16,013 bases of DNA from GCA-2686265 sp036010965 (lineage in GTDB: Bacteria; Planctomycetota; UBA1135; GCA-002686595), in the NCBI GenBank assembly GCA_036010965.1, contig DASCMO010000107.1, positions 1-16,013 on the forward strand, read 5' to 3'. Every line of letters begins with the position of its first letter. Positions within the stretch are counted from its first letter, which is position 1. The notes under the pieces are model-generated. The model saw nothing but the letters and a program-made list of their open reading frames with translations, was not told the origin of the DNA and made no database searches. Positions 7,102 through 14,536 of the stretch are shown here, one piece after another. A program made the position numbers and the translations under genes.

Positions 7102-7752
7102 TCAGGAGGCCTCGGAGTCGTCGCCTTCCGCGCCGTCCTCTTCGGACTGAGTCTCGCCGATGATCTCGGGCTCGGTCGCCTCGTCCTCCTCGTCTCCTTC
7201 GGGTTCGGCGATGAACTTGGGAGCGACGATCACGGCCACCTCCGTCTCGAGCGGTACACCCAGCTCGACCCCTTCGGTCAGGATCAGGTCGGAGGCGAGC
7301 AGGTGCGCCCCCTCGTCCAGCTCGTCCACCACCAGTTCCACCCCGTCGGGAATCATCGAGGGAATCGACAGGATCGCGATCTGATCGACGAGCAGCGTGG
7401 CGACACCGGACTTGGGGTGCCCGGTGATCACGACGGGCACCGAGAACTCGGCCTTCACGCCGCGCTTGACGCGCCGGAACTCGATGTGGTTGAGGCGATC
7501 CCCCAGGGCGTCCCACTGCAACTCCCGGACGACGGCCGACGCGCTGTCGCCGCTGACCTCGATATCGTAGAGGTGGGTGTGGTGTCGCCGTGTGGCGAGG
7601 AACTCCCGCTCGTCGATGCTGAAATCGACATGGGGACTCTCGTCATCCGCTTGCAGGGAAGCGGGGATGCGCCCGCCGGCACGCAGGCGGCGCGAGGCGC
7701 GGGTTCCTAGCTGGGTCCGGGGGTCACCCTGGAGGATTTCACTCTTGGCCAT
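7102..7752 (-). CDS. rplY: 50S ribosomal protein bL25 (CTC type), with acidic tail
   Basis: bL25 binds 5S rRNA; long forms carry an extra TL5/CTC domain. The 216-residue product has the N-terminal 5S-binding domain (about 6-95, with TRASRRLRAGGRIPASL at 17-33 and LQWDALGDRLNHIEF at 78-92). A C-terminal beta domain follows (about 98-180, ending VAVIVAPKF). The last 36 residues are strongly acidic and probably disordered. The ATG at 7752 matches the family start; there is no purine-rich ribosome-binding site before it (the upstream bases are CTCCTCC on the coding strand). The gene follows prs by 42 bases, in the glmU-prs-ctc-pth order known from Bacillus. Confidence 0.94.
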   Translation of the reverse strand: MAKSEILQGDPRTQLGTRASRRLRAGGRIPASLQADDESPHVDFSIDEREFLATRRHHTHLYDIEVSGDSASAVVRELQWDALGDRLNHIEFRRVKRGVKAEFSVPVVITGHPKSGVATLLVDQIAILSIPSMIPDGVELVVDELDEGAHLLASDLILTEGVELGVPLETEVAVIVAPKFIAEPEGDEEDEATEPEIIGETQSEEDGAEGDDSEAS

Positions 7753-7767
7753 GGCTTGTTGGAGGAG

Positions 7768-7798
7768 AATGTATTGCCGGAGATGGGTCGTTCGTCAA
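7768..7798 (-). promoter_or_regulatory. Weak promoter-like pair before rplY
   Basis: On the minus strand TTGACG (7793-7798, overlapping the prs stop) is followed after 19 bases by TACATT (7768-7773). The spacing is longer than ideal, and the expected transcript would have a leader of only about nine bases. It may be fortuitous. Confidence 0.25.
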
Positions 7799-8778
7799 CC
7801 GCGTCTCTCGACGACAGGGCTCGGCGCGAGTTCGCTCTCGAAGAGCGAGCTGACGGACTTGGAGAAGTGGATGTTGTGGATGGCGTTGGCGAGGAGTCCC
7901 GCGACGGAGACGATCTCGAGATTCTCGATCTTTTCCCCGCACTCGGGAATCGTATCCGTGACCAGGATCCGGTCGATGCACGAACCGTTGAGGCGTGCGA
8001 CGGCCGGGCCGCAGAAGACGGCGTGGGAAACGGCGATGACGACCGTGAGGGCCCCGGTGTCCTTGCAGATGCGGGCCGCCTCGGTGATCGATCCGGCCGT
8101 GGAGATCATATCGTCAACGATGACGATATTGCGGCCCGCAACGTCGCCGATGATGTGCTCCACGGCGATCTCCGAGCCCGACAGGCGCCGCTTGTCCACG
8201 ATCGCCAGGTCCGCGCCCAGGGGTTTCGCGTAGCCGCGGGCCATCTTGATGCCGCCGACGTCGGGTGAGACGACCAGCGGGTTGTCGATGTCAAGCTCGC
8301 GCAAGGCACCGAGCAGCACGGGCTTGGCGTAGAGGTGGTCCACCGGGATATCAAAGAAGCCCTGGATCTGGGCGGCGTGCATATCGATCGTCAGCACCCG
8401 GTCCGCCCCGCTGTGCACCAGGGTGTTGGCGACGACCTTGGCGCTGATCGGCACCCGGCCCTCGTCCTTGCGGTCCTTGCGAGCGTAGCCGTAGTAGGGC
8501 ATGACCGCCGTGATGCGGCCCGCGCTCGAACGGCGCAGGGTGTCGAGCAACAGCAGCAGCTCGATCCAGCTCTCGTTGACCGGCGGGCAGGTCGGTTGGA
8601 GCACGAAGCAGTCCGCTCCGCGCAGGTCCTCGTTGACCTTGATGTCCACCTCGCCATCGGGGAAGCGTCCCACGCTGGCGTCGGCCAGGGGCAGGCCGAG
8701 CTCGCGCGCGACCGCCTGGCCGAGCTGGGGATGGGCGTTGCCCGAGATGATCGTGATCTTGTCGCTGAAGGCTGACAC
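7795..8778 (-). CDS. prs: Ribose-phosphate pyrophosphokinase (PRPP synthase)
   Basis: Prs makes PRPP from ribose 5-phosphate and ATP, feeding purine, pyrimidine, histidine, tryptophan and NAD synthesis. The frame is open upstream to 8877, but AAGGAG lies six bases before the GTG at 8778, and family similarity begins there (KITIISGNAHPQLG), giving 327 residues. Visible motifs are GRFPDGE (37-43), PYYGYARKDRK (94-104) with the ATP-site residues, DMHAAQIQGFFDIPVDHLY (132-150), and the PRPP-binding loop IVDDMISTAGS (220-230; the usual DDMIDTAGT has one Asp-to-Ser change). Length is slightly above the usual 310-320. The gene follows glmU by 17 bases, so the two are very probably cotranscribed. Confidence 0.96.
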   Translation of the reverse strand: MSAFSDKITIISGNAHPQLGQAVARELGLPLADASVGRFPDGEVDIKVNEDLRGADCFVLQPTCPPVNESWIELLLLLDTLRRSSAGRITAVMPYYGYARKDRKDEGRVPISAKVVANTLVHSGADRVLTIDMHAAQIQGFFDIPVDHLYAKPVLLGALRELDIDNPLVVSPDVGGIKMARGYAKPLGADLAIVDKRRLSGSEIAVEHIIGDVAGRNIVIVDDMISTAGSITEAARICKDTGALTVVIAVSHAVFCGPAVARLNGSCIDRILVTDTIPECGEKIENLEIVSVAGLLANAIHNIHFSKSVSSLFESELAPSPVVERRG

Positions 8779-8795
8779 TGCGCTCTCCTTGGGAT

Positions 8796-10112
8796 TCAGT
8801 CGCTCTCCGAGGCGTCCTCGGACGACACGGTCTCCGAGTCCAGGGCGCCGATGGGGCGCGCGGGAACGCCGACCCACACCTCGCCGGGACCGATCTGGGC
8901 GCCACGTGTGACGACGGCCCCCGCACCGGTGGTGGCGCCGGGGCCGATTGTATTAGGTGCGACGACGATCGTACCACTCCCAACGAAAGCTCCCTCGCCG
9001 ACCTCCGTGCGGTGCTTCGCGCGCCCGTCGTAGTTGGCAAAGATCGTCCCCGCACCGATGTTGGCCCCCGGGCCGATGCTCGCATCCCCCAGGTAGGAGA
9101 GGTGCTTGGCCTTGGCGCCTCGCCCCACGGTGGAGTTCTTGCACTCGGTGAAGTTCCCAACCTCGGCGCCGTCCTCCAGCACCGTACCCGCGCGCAGGTG
9201 GGTGAAGGGCCCGACCTCGCAGCCGACCCCGATGCGAACGCCGGAGCGGATGAGGGTGCAGGGCAGGACGCGGGTGCCGGCGCCGATCTCGACGCCGTGG
9301 TCGATGTAAGTCGTCGCGGGGTCCTCGATTCCGACGCCGTTGGCCAGGTGCTCCTCGAGGATCCGCACCTGCAGGGTCCAGCGCGCCTCCGCCAATTGGG
9401 CCAGGGTGTTGATGCCCATGCCTTCCTCGTGATCCGCGAGGGACAAGGTCGCGACGGCGCGCCCATCGGCCACGAACATCGCCGCCACGTCGGTCAGGTA
9501 GATCTCGCCCTGAGCGTTGGAGTCGTCGAGGCGCGGCAGGCAGTCGAGTAGCTCGCGGCCCCCGAAGACGTAGACACCGGTGTTGACCTCTACGATCGAG
9601 CGCTGCTCCTCGCTGCAGTCGGCCTCCTCGACGATCTCCGCGAAGGCGCCGTGCTCGTCGCGCACGATGCGCCCGTAGGCGTGCGGCTCGTCCATGATCG
9701 TCGTCAGGATCGCCATCCCATCCTCGCCCGCGGCTTCACGCGCCGCGGCGAGCTCGGCGACGGTCTCGCCCGTGAGCAGCGGCATGTCCCCGTAGAGGAC
9801 GATCACCAGACCCGGGTCCTCGCCGAGTTCATCGCCGCACACCTGCAAGGCGTGGCCGGTACCGCGCTGGGGTTCCTGGACGACGAAGCGCAGGCGAGCG
9901 GCTTCGGGGTGGTCGGCTAGGTGTTCGCACACCTCGTCGGCACCGTGTCCCACGACGACGATCACGCGCTCCGGATCGAGGGAGAACGCCTGCTCGACGA
10001 CCCACGAAATCAGGGGCCGACCGCAGAGAGCATGCATCACCTTGGGGCGCGCGCTCTTCATGCGCGTCCCTTTACCGGCTGCGAGGATGATGACTGTTCT
10101 TGCCGCGGACAT
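8796..10112 (-). CDS. glmU: Bifunctional UDP-N-acetylglucosamine pyrophosphorylase / glucosamine-1-phosphate N-acetyltransferase
   Basis: GlmU acetylates glucosamine 1-phosphate and couples it to UTP, giving the UDP-GlcNAc used for peptidoglycan and lipid A. The 438-residue product has an N-terminal nucleotidyltransferase domain with LAAGKGTRMKS at 10-20, QRGTGHA at 82-88 and YGDMPLL at 107-113. From about 258 a left-handed beta-helix acetyltransferase domain carries AKHLSYLGDA (335-344, catalytic His337 by analogy to E. coli His363) and NIGAGTIFANYDG (351-363). Both halves look intact. It is a little shorter than the E. coli enzyme (456) and ends in a short acidic tail (from about 424). The ATG at 10112 agrees with the family. 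A good promoter lies at 10152-10181, so glmU is probably the first gene of the housekeeping run. Its product feeds LpxD's pathway at the other end of the window. Confidence 0.96.
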   Translation of the reverse strand: MSAARTVIILAAGKGTRMKSARPKVMHALCGRPLISWVVEQAFSLDPERVIVVVGHGADEVCEHLADHPEAARLRFVVQEPQRGTGHALQVCGDELGEDPGLVIVLYGDMPLLTGETVAELAAAREAAGEDGMAILTTIMDEPHAYGRIVRDEHGAFAEIVEEADCSEEQRSIVEVNTGVYVFGGRELLDCLPRLDDSNAQGEIYLTDVAAMFVADGRAVATLSLADHEEGMGINTLAQLAEARWTLQVRILEEHLANGVGIEDPATTYIDHGVEIGAGTRVLPCTLIRSGVRIGVGCEVGPFTHLRAGTVLEDGAEVGNFTECKNSTVGRGAKAKHLSYLGDASIGPGANIGAGTIFANYDGRAKHRTEVGEGAFVGSGTIVVAPNTIGPGATTGAGAVVTRGAQIGPGEVWVGVPARPIGALDSETVSSEDASESD

Positions 10113-10151
10113 GGCGATTCGGCGCTTCTCGAGCGCGAATTACGGCCCAGG

Positions 10152-10181
10152 GTTGTATGCCCCGGGCCCGTCCGCTGTCAA
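10152..10181 (-). promoter_or_regulatory. Sigma70-type promoter for the glmU-prs run
   Basis: On the minus strand a perfect TTGACA (10176-10181) is followed after 18 bases by TACAAC (10152-10157; four of six match TATAAT). The expected transcript would start near 10145, with a leader of about 33 bases before the glmU ATG. The site lies in the 82-base gap after the cytochrome gene, where I see no terminator, so read-through from upstream is also possible. Confidence 0.6.
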
Positions 10182-10194
10182 CCAAACGGCACCC

Positions 10195-10953
10195 TCAGTC
10201 GCGGGCGGCGGGCAGCCACAGCTCAGCCAGGATCAGTGCTCCGAGCCCTGCCATCGACGCCACCCAGGCGGTTCCGGCGACCGCGATCACCCCCACCAGC
10301 CAGACGGCGTCGCGGGCGAGGAACCAGCAACAGAGGTCAGCGAAGAGGGCCGTCCCCGCCAACATCACGAGCATGGGCGCGGCCCGGCGCTCGAAGCGCG
10401 TCGCCAGCGCCAGCAGGCCGATCAGGGCCGTCAGGGCCCCCATCGTCAGGGCGTGGGTGTGGGCCGAGGCCACCAGGATCTTCTCGTCCGTCGGCGAGAG
10501 GTCGCGCGAGAAGGCGACCTTGGCCACGTCGTCCCAGTAGTCCAGGGGCAAGGTGCGTCCGATCCCGTCTCCCGCCTGGCGCGAGTGGCAGCCGAGACAG
10601 GCCGAGTCGAGCACTTCCGCCGGCGCCGCGTCCCCCAGATCGAGGCTGTCGTAGTCCTCGCTGATGCGCTCGCCGCCGAGCCAGGCCATCAGGGTCTCCC
10701 GGTCGGCTTCGGCCAGCTGCTCGGGGTGTCCGCGCTCGAGGGCAACGACCAGGGGCGCCGTCACGCTCACGCCGTGGTAGGCGCCGGTCAGGTCCTCCAT
10801 CGACAGGCCGGGGAGCTCGTCGCGGTTCTCGTGGTGGCCGACCAGGTGCGCCGCCGCCGCCGCCAGGCCGATGCCGAGGGTCAGCATCACGAAGGTGAAG
10901 CCCAGGCGAGCCGGAAGGGAAAGGGTACGCAGGCGAAACGGGATACCGCTCAT
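10195..10953 (-). CDS. Membrane-bound monoheme c-type cytochrome-like protein (family not recognised)
   Basis: I do not recognise a named family. The 252-residue product has a hydrophobic segment near the N-terminus (about 18-38). A hydrophilic domain follows (about 40-160) with one heme-attachment motif, CLGCH, at 119-123, then three more hydrophobic segments (about 168-186, 193-212 and 217-245). This predicts a four-helix membrane protein with a single c-type heme on the periplasmic side. Histidines at 165 and 167 (HTHALTMG), at the membrane edge of the second helix, and HHE at 40-42 could be ligands; this is inference. The ATG at 10953 lies three bases after the stop of the upstream Gfo/Idh gene, so the two are probably translationally coupled. 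A role in passing electrons from a periplasmic oxidoreductase to the membrane is plausible but unproven. Confidence 0.75.
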   Translation of the reverse strand: MSGIPFRLRTLSLPARLGFTFVMLTLGIGLAAAAAHLVGHHENRDELPGLSMEDLTGAYHGVSVTAPLVVALERGHPEQLAEADRETLMAWLGGERISEDYDSLDLGDAAPAEVLDSACLGCHSRQAGDGIGRTLPLDYWDDVAKVAFSRDLSPTDEKILVASAHTHALTMGALTALIGLLALATRFERRAAPMLVMLAGTALFADLCCWFLARDAVWLVGVIAVAGTAWVASMAGLGALILAELWLPAARD

Positions 10954-10956
10954 CGT

Positions 10957-12201
10957 TCAGCCGATCTCGAACAGTTGCGGGTCGATCGCCAGCTCCTCGC
11001 CGCTCGTCACCGCGCGCTGGGCCAGGATACCGACCACCGTGGCGCGCAGGCCTTCCGCGGCGCCGCAGGCCGGCTCGCCGCCCTCCGCCGCCGCAGCAAG
11101 GAAATCCTCGAGAGCGTAGTGCAGGGAGGAGTACGGCAGGCCCACGCCCTCCTTGAGCTTGCCCTGGGAAGCGAGCTGGGTGGCGTCGGCGATCAAGGTG
11201 ATGCCCTCGTCGTTGTGGAAGGTCTGGCGGTTGGCGTAGACCTCCCAGCCCTGGGTGGGCGCGTCGGCTTCCTTGAACATCCAGGCGTGGGACCAGGCCA
11301 GCTTGACGGCGGCCATCGAACCCGAGAACAGCTCGTAGCGCCCCTGGTAGGAGTTCCCCAGGGAAGCTTGCCAGGACAGGCAGGTCCCGTCGGCAAAGGC
11401 CAGCTCGCAGCTCACCGTATCGGGGACCTCGCGCCCGTCGCGGTGCACGAAGACGCCGCCGCGGCCACGCACGCTGACGGGGTACTCGCCGCGATAGTAG
11501 TGGAAGACGTCGAACTGATGGGTCCCGAGCTCGCCCGGCAGGCCCAGGGAGACGGCCGGGTCCAGACGCCAGTTGAGGGCCGCCTCGTCGGCCGGGTTCG
11601 AGGCCGGGGTGCGCCAGCTCTGCTTCTTGAAGTCCTGGGCCCGCATGGATGCCAGATCACGCACGCAACCCGAGCGGTAGAAGGTGCGAGCGAGCTGGTA
11701 GACGGGATTCGAGCGTCCCTGCAAGCCCGTGGCGAAGACCCTCTCCGACGCACGCGCCGCCTTCGCGATGGCTCGCGCGTCCTCGACGCTGTGGGCCAGG
11801 GGCGCCTCGCAGTAGACGTGTTTCTTCGCATCCAGGGCGTCGGTGACGACCTGGCGGTGCAGGTGCGTCGGCGTGGCGACGATCACCGAGTCCAGCGCAT
11901 CGCCCAGCTCGCCCAGCAGCTTGTGGTGGTCGTCGTAGCCGCGCGCGCCCTGGGCCCGGCGCAGGCCCGAGCGCAGGCGGCCGGCGAGCAAGTCGCAGAC
12001 CGCCACGACGCGCACGCCCTCGAGCTTCTGGAGCTCGCCCAGGATCGCGCGCCCCTGACGGCCGGCGCCGACGAGCGCCACGCGCAGCGGTTCTTCCCGC
12101 TTCCCCAGGCCGGGCCGGGCCGCGAGGTCGGGTTGGATGGCGAAGGCGGCCAGGGCGCCGCCGGCCTGGACGAGGAACTGCCTGCGATCGGAGTCGGTCA
12201 T
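10957..12201 (-). CDS. Tat-exported Gfo/Idh/MocA-family oxidoreductase lacking the EKP lysine
   Basis: This family uses NAD(P) to oxidise or reduce sugars and related compounds; the substrate here is unknown. The frame is open to 12582, but the ATG at 12201 overlaps the apbE stop as ATGA and opens a twin-arginine signal (DRRQFL at 5-10, then a hydrophobic stretch to about 22). This gives 414 residues. The Rossmann fold begins at VALVGAGRQGRAI (41-53), with the aspartate of VVAVCD at 65-70 and VIVATPTHLH at 106-115. The usual Glu-Lys-Pro motif reads EAP (132-134), so the lysine normally important for catalysis is alanine. GELGTHQFDVFHYY at 223-236 matches the usual substrate-site helix. Either the chemistry differs or the protein is a non-classical member. 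It is coupled to apbE upstream and to the cytochrome gene downstream. Confidence 0.88.
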   Translation of the reverse strand: MTDSDRRQFLVQAGGALAAFAIQPDLAARPGLGKREEPLRVALVGAGRQGRAILGELQKLEGVRVVAVCDLLAGRLRSGLRRAQGARGYDDHHKLLGELGDALDSVIVATPTHLHRQVVTDALDAKKHVYCEAPLAHSVEDARAIAKAARASERVFATGLQGRSNPVYQLARTFYRSGCVRDLASMRAQDFKKQSWRTPASNPADEAALNWRLDPAVSLGLPGELGTHQFDVFHYYRGEYPVSVRGRGGVFVHRDGREVPDTVSCELAFADGTCLSWQASLGNSYQGRYELFSGSMAAVKLAWSHAWMFKEADAPTQGWEVYANRQTFHNDEGITLIADATQLASQGKLKEGVGLPYSSLHYALEDFLAAAAEGGEPACGAAEGLRATVVGILAQRAVTSGEELAIDPQLFEIG

Positions 12202-13139
12202 GCTGTCCGTGCTCTGGACTGGAGTCTTGGGGATTGCTGTTCGATCCGATTCGGTCCGCGCGCGGGGCCGAACTCGCCCTCCCAGCGCTGCTCGCCGGCG
12301 ACGCACGTCGCGCGCACGCCGGCCAGGGGCGGCTGGGCTGGGTCGTGAGGAGCGCTGAGGCAGAGCGCAGTCGAGCGCGCGTCCGCCCGGCAGGCGTCGG
12401 AGTCGATGACCGCTGCCGCGATCCCCTCCTCCAGCGCCTCGCCGCTGTGCGGATCGACGATGTGCCCCGAGCGGCCCGTGCGCGCCGGCACCGTGCGGCC
12501 GTGGGACGTCGAGACCGAGAGAGCCGCGTCGCACAGGCACGCGACTGGAGCGCCGGGCTCGGGTCCGAGGGCCACGCGCCATGCCTCCTGGTCCGGAGGG
12601 GTGCCCAGCGCCAGAACCGAGCTCGTCCCGCCGTGCAGGAGGGCGCGCTCGACTCCGTGTTCGACCAGGACGCTGCGCGCCAGGTCGAGGGCGTGGCCCT
12701 TGCCGACACCGCCCACGTCCAGTCGCAGACCCTCGCGGGTGAAGCGCACGGCCATGCGCTCGCGGTCGAGCAGCAGGGCCTCGCCGTCCACCTCGCCGCG
12801 GGCCGAGCCGGGGTCAGCAGCAGGCTGCCCGCGGAAGCCGAGGGCCTCCATCAGGGGGGCGACGGTCACGTCGAAGGCGCCCTGTGACTCGCGCCGCACG
12901 GCTTCACAGGTCTCGAGCAGGGCAAAGGTGTCGGCGTCCAGGGCCACCCACTCCCCTCCTGCGCGGGCGTTGACCCGCGAGAGGAGGCTCCCGGGCTGGA
13001 AGGGGCTGATGGTCCGCTCGCACTCCGCGATCGTATCCAGGGCGAGCTCGCCCACGGCGCGCAGCCGACCCTCGTCCGGCCCGTCGAGCACGAGCTCGAA
13101 GCGGGTCGCCATGGCCCACATAGCGAGGCGGATGATCAC
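12198..13139 (-). CDS. apbE: ApbE-family FAD:protein FMN transferase
   Basis: ApbE attaches FMN covalently to a Ser/Thr of target proteins, usually redox proteins outside the cytoplasm. The 313-residue product shows family motifs in order: ATRFELVLDG (11-20), ISPFQPGSLLSRVN (44-57), GAFDVTVAPL (87-96), LDVGGVGKGHALD (140-152), LLHGGTSSVLALG (167-179), SVSTSHGR (208-215), GHIVDPHSG (225-233) and ADARSTAL (252-259, metal site). No signal peptide or lipobox is visible, unlike many ApbE proteins that act in the periplasm. The start is GTG at 13139; ATGs at 13121 and 13112 are alternatives and 13112 fits the family well. It lies 34 bases after one Gfo/Idh gene and overlaps the next by four bases. 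I saw no clear flavinylation motif in the neighbours, so the target is unknown. Confidence 0.9.
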   Translation of the reverse strand: MIIRLAMWAMATRFELVLDGPDEGRLRAVGELALDTIAECERTISPFQPGSLLSRVNARAGGEWVALDADTFALLETCEAVRRESQGAFDVTVAPLMEALGFRGQPAADPGSARGEVDGEALLLDRERMAVRFTREGLRLDVGGVGKGHALDLARSVLVEHGVERALLHGGTSSVLALGTPPDQEAWRVALGPEPGAPVACLCDAALSVSTSHGRTVPARTGRSGHIVDPHSGEALEEGIAAAVIDSDACRADARSTALCLSAPHDPAQPPLAGVRATCVAGEQRWEGEFGPARGPNRIEQQSPRLQSRARTA

Positions 13140-13173
13140 GCCCTGGATCTGTCTGGAGACGGGCGCGGCCCCG

Positions 13174-14499
13174 TCAGATCTTGTAGGCGCTCATGGTCGC
13201 CGGGTCGAAGCCGAAGGCGTGGCCTTCCCACATCGAGCGCGAGGCGAGGGCCACGATCACCATCACCTTCGTGCCAAGGTCCACGGGGCTCCAGTTGGGC
13301 TCCCGGGTGCGAATGCACTTCAACCAGTTCAGGCGCAACTCGTCCTGGTCGGCGATGGACGGGCAGCTGATGCGCTGCTCGTCGATCTCGTCCACCCAGT
13401 GGCGCTCGGGGCGCACGACGACGTCCTTGCTGCCCAGGTACATGGTCGCCTCGTGTCCGCGGATCATCGTCTCAAGACCGATCTCGTTGCAGGTCGAACC
13501 GGCCACGATCATCGTGTGCCCGCTCTCGAACTCGACCGTCAGGTTGACCTGGTCGTGGTTCTCCATGACCTTGTCCACGTAGTGGCCGCCCGAGGCGGTG
13601 ACGCGCGTCGGCCAGCCCTGGTCGATGGCCATCACGAGCGGCGTCATGACGTGCACGAGCAAGTCGCCGATGATGCCGGTCGAGTAGGTCTTGTAGCGGC
13701 GCCAGCGCGCGTAGACCGCCGGGTCCCACTCGGCCGCCGGGCGATCGCCCAGCCAGCGCTCCCAGTTCAAGTTGACCCCCGGCTCCCAGCGCGGGTCGAT
13801 GGCGTAGTAGAGCCACTCGCCGCCCTTCGAGTTGCGGCAGTAGCTGGTCTGGGAGAAGGTCGCCTTGCCGATCGCGCCTTGGGAGATCAACTCCTTTGCC
13901 TTGCGGTACTTCTCCTGAGCGATGTATTGCGTACCGACCTGCAGGATCGCTTCCGGGTTGGCGAGCGACACCTCGCGCAAGCGCAGGGCCTGGTCGAGGT
14001 CGAGGGTCATGGGTTTCTCGCAGTAGACATCCTTGCCCGCCAGGATCGCGTCCTCGGCGATCTTGCCGTGCCAGTGCTCGGTGGTCGCCACCAGCACCCC
14101 GTGCAGGTCATCGCGGGCGATCAGGTCCTCGTGCCGTTCGTAGGTGTCTGCCGGGCCGCCCTGGCGCTCGGTGAGGATCTGCTGGGCACGCTCGAAGCGC
14201 GGGCTGCAGACATCGCACAGCGCGACGATCTCAACGTTTTCCCGTCCCTGGCTGGCGAGGTGGGTGATGCGGTCGATGTGACCGGTGCCCATGCCGCCGG
14301 GGCCGACGACGCCGATGCGCAGGGGCTCGTCGTCGCCGACGGGGGTGCGCTTCTTCGCTTTCGGGATCGGCGCCTGCTGGCCGGTCGCGGCGCAGGCGCC
14401 GAGCAGGGCACCCGCCCCGGCGACCGCAGCCGCCTTGCCCAGGAAGTCACGCCGTGAGGGGGTCGGGTCGCTGCTCGCGGGGAGCTGTCTCTCGGTCAT
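13174..14499 (-). CDS. Tat-lipoprotein Gfo/Idh/MocA-family oxidoreductase
   Basis: This is a 441-residue NAD(P)-dependent oxidoreductase of the sugar-dehydrogenase-like family, substrate unknown. The N-terminus has a twin-arginine signal (SRRDFLGKAA at 15-24) and a lipobox LLGAC ending at Cys36. That predicts export in folded form and lipid anchoring on the periplasmic side. The Rossmann motif is RIGVVGPGGMGTGHI (61-75), with VALCD at 92-96, VATTEHWH at 137-144 and the intact catalytic motif CEKP at 160-163. A conserved D/H pair appears in GDLLVH (278-283). Signal-bearing members of this family are abundant in Planctomycetota and Bacteroidota. The ATG at 14499 has GGAG eight bases upstream. 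It is the upstream neighbour of apbE, 34 bases away, and may share its transcript. Confidence 0.9.
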   Translation of the reverse strand: MTERQLPASSDPTPSRRDFLGKAAAVAGAGALLGACAATGQQAPIPKAKKRTPVGDDEPLRIGVVGPGGMGTGHIDRITHLASQGRENVEIVALCDVCSPRFERAQQILTERQGGPADTYERHEDLIARDDLHGVLVATTEHWHGKIAEDAILAGKDVYCEKPMTLDLDQALRLREVSLANPEAILQVGTQYIAQEKYRKAKELISQGAIGKATFSQTSYCRNSKGGEWLYYAIDPRWEPGVNLNWERWLGDRPAAEWDPAVYARWRRYKTYSTGIIGDLLVHVMTPLVMAIDQGWPTRVTASGGHYVDKVMENHDQVNLTVEFESGHTMIVAGSTCNEIGLETMIRGHEATMYLGSKDVVVRPERHWVDEIDEQRISCPSIADQDELRLNWLKCIRTREPNWSPVDLGTKVMVIVALASRSMWEGHAFGFDPATMSAYKI

Positions 14500-14536
14500 C
14501 GGGGGTCTCCGTACGGGGGATCGTGCAAGGGCAAGG

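Noticed and set aside
6962..7516. Upstream extension of the pth frame through rplY
   Set aside because: It runs through rplY in another frame and both hairpins, and has no Pth similarity; the catalytic histidine is at the standard position 20 if the GTG at 6961 is used.
10042..12348. Very long plus-strand open frame (768 codons) antisense to glmU, the cytochrome gene and the Gfo/Idh gene
   Set aside because: It mirrors well-supported minus-strand genes across several gene borders, its product has no recognisable motif, and high GC makes stops rare in antisense frames.
12202..12582. Upstream extension of the second Gfo/Idh frame into apbE
   Set aside because: The Tat signal begins at the ATG at 12201, which forms an ATGA overlap with the apbE stop.
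12406..14457. Plus-strand open frame of 683 codons opposite apbE and the lipoprotein Gfo/Idh gene
   Set aside because: The minus-strand proteins match families along their whole length; this frame gives a low-complexity product spanning two genes.
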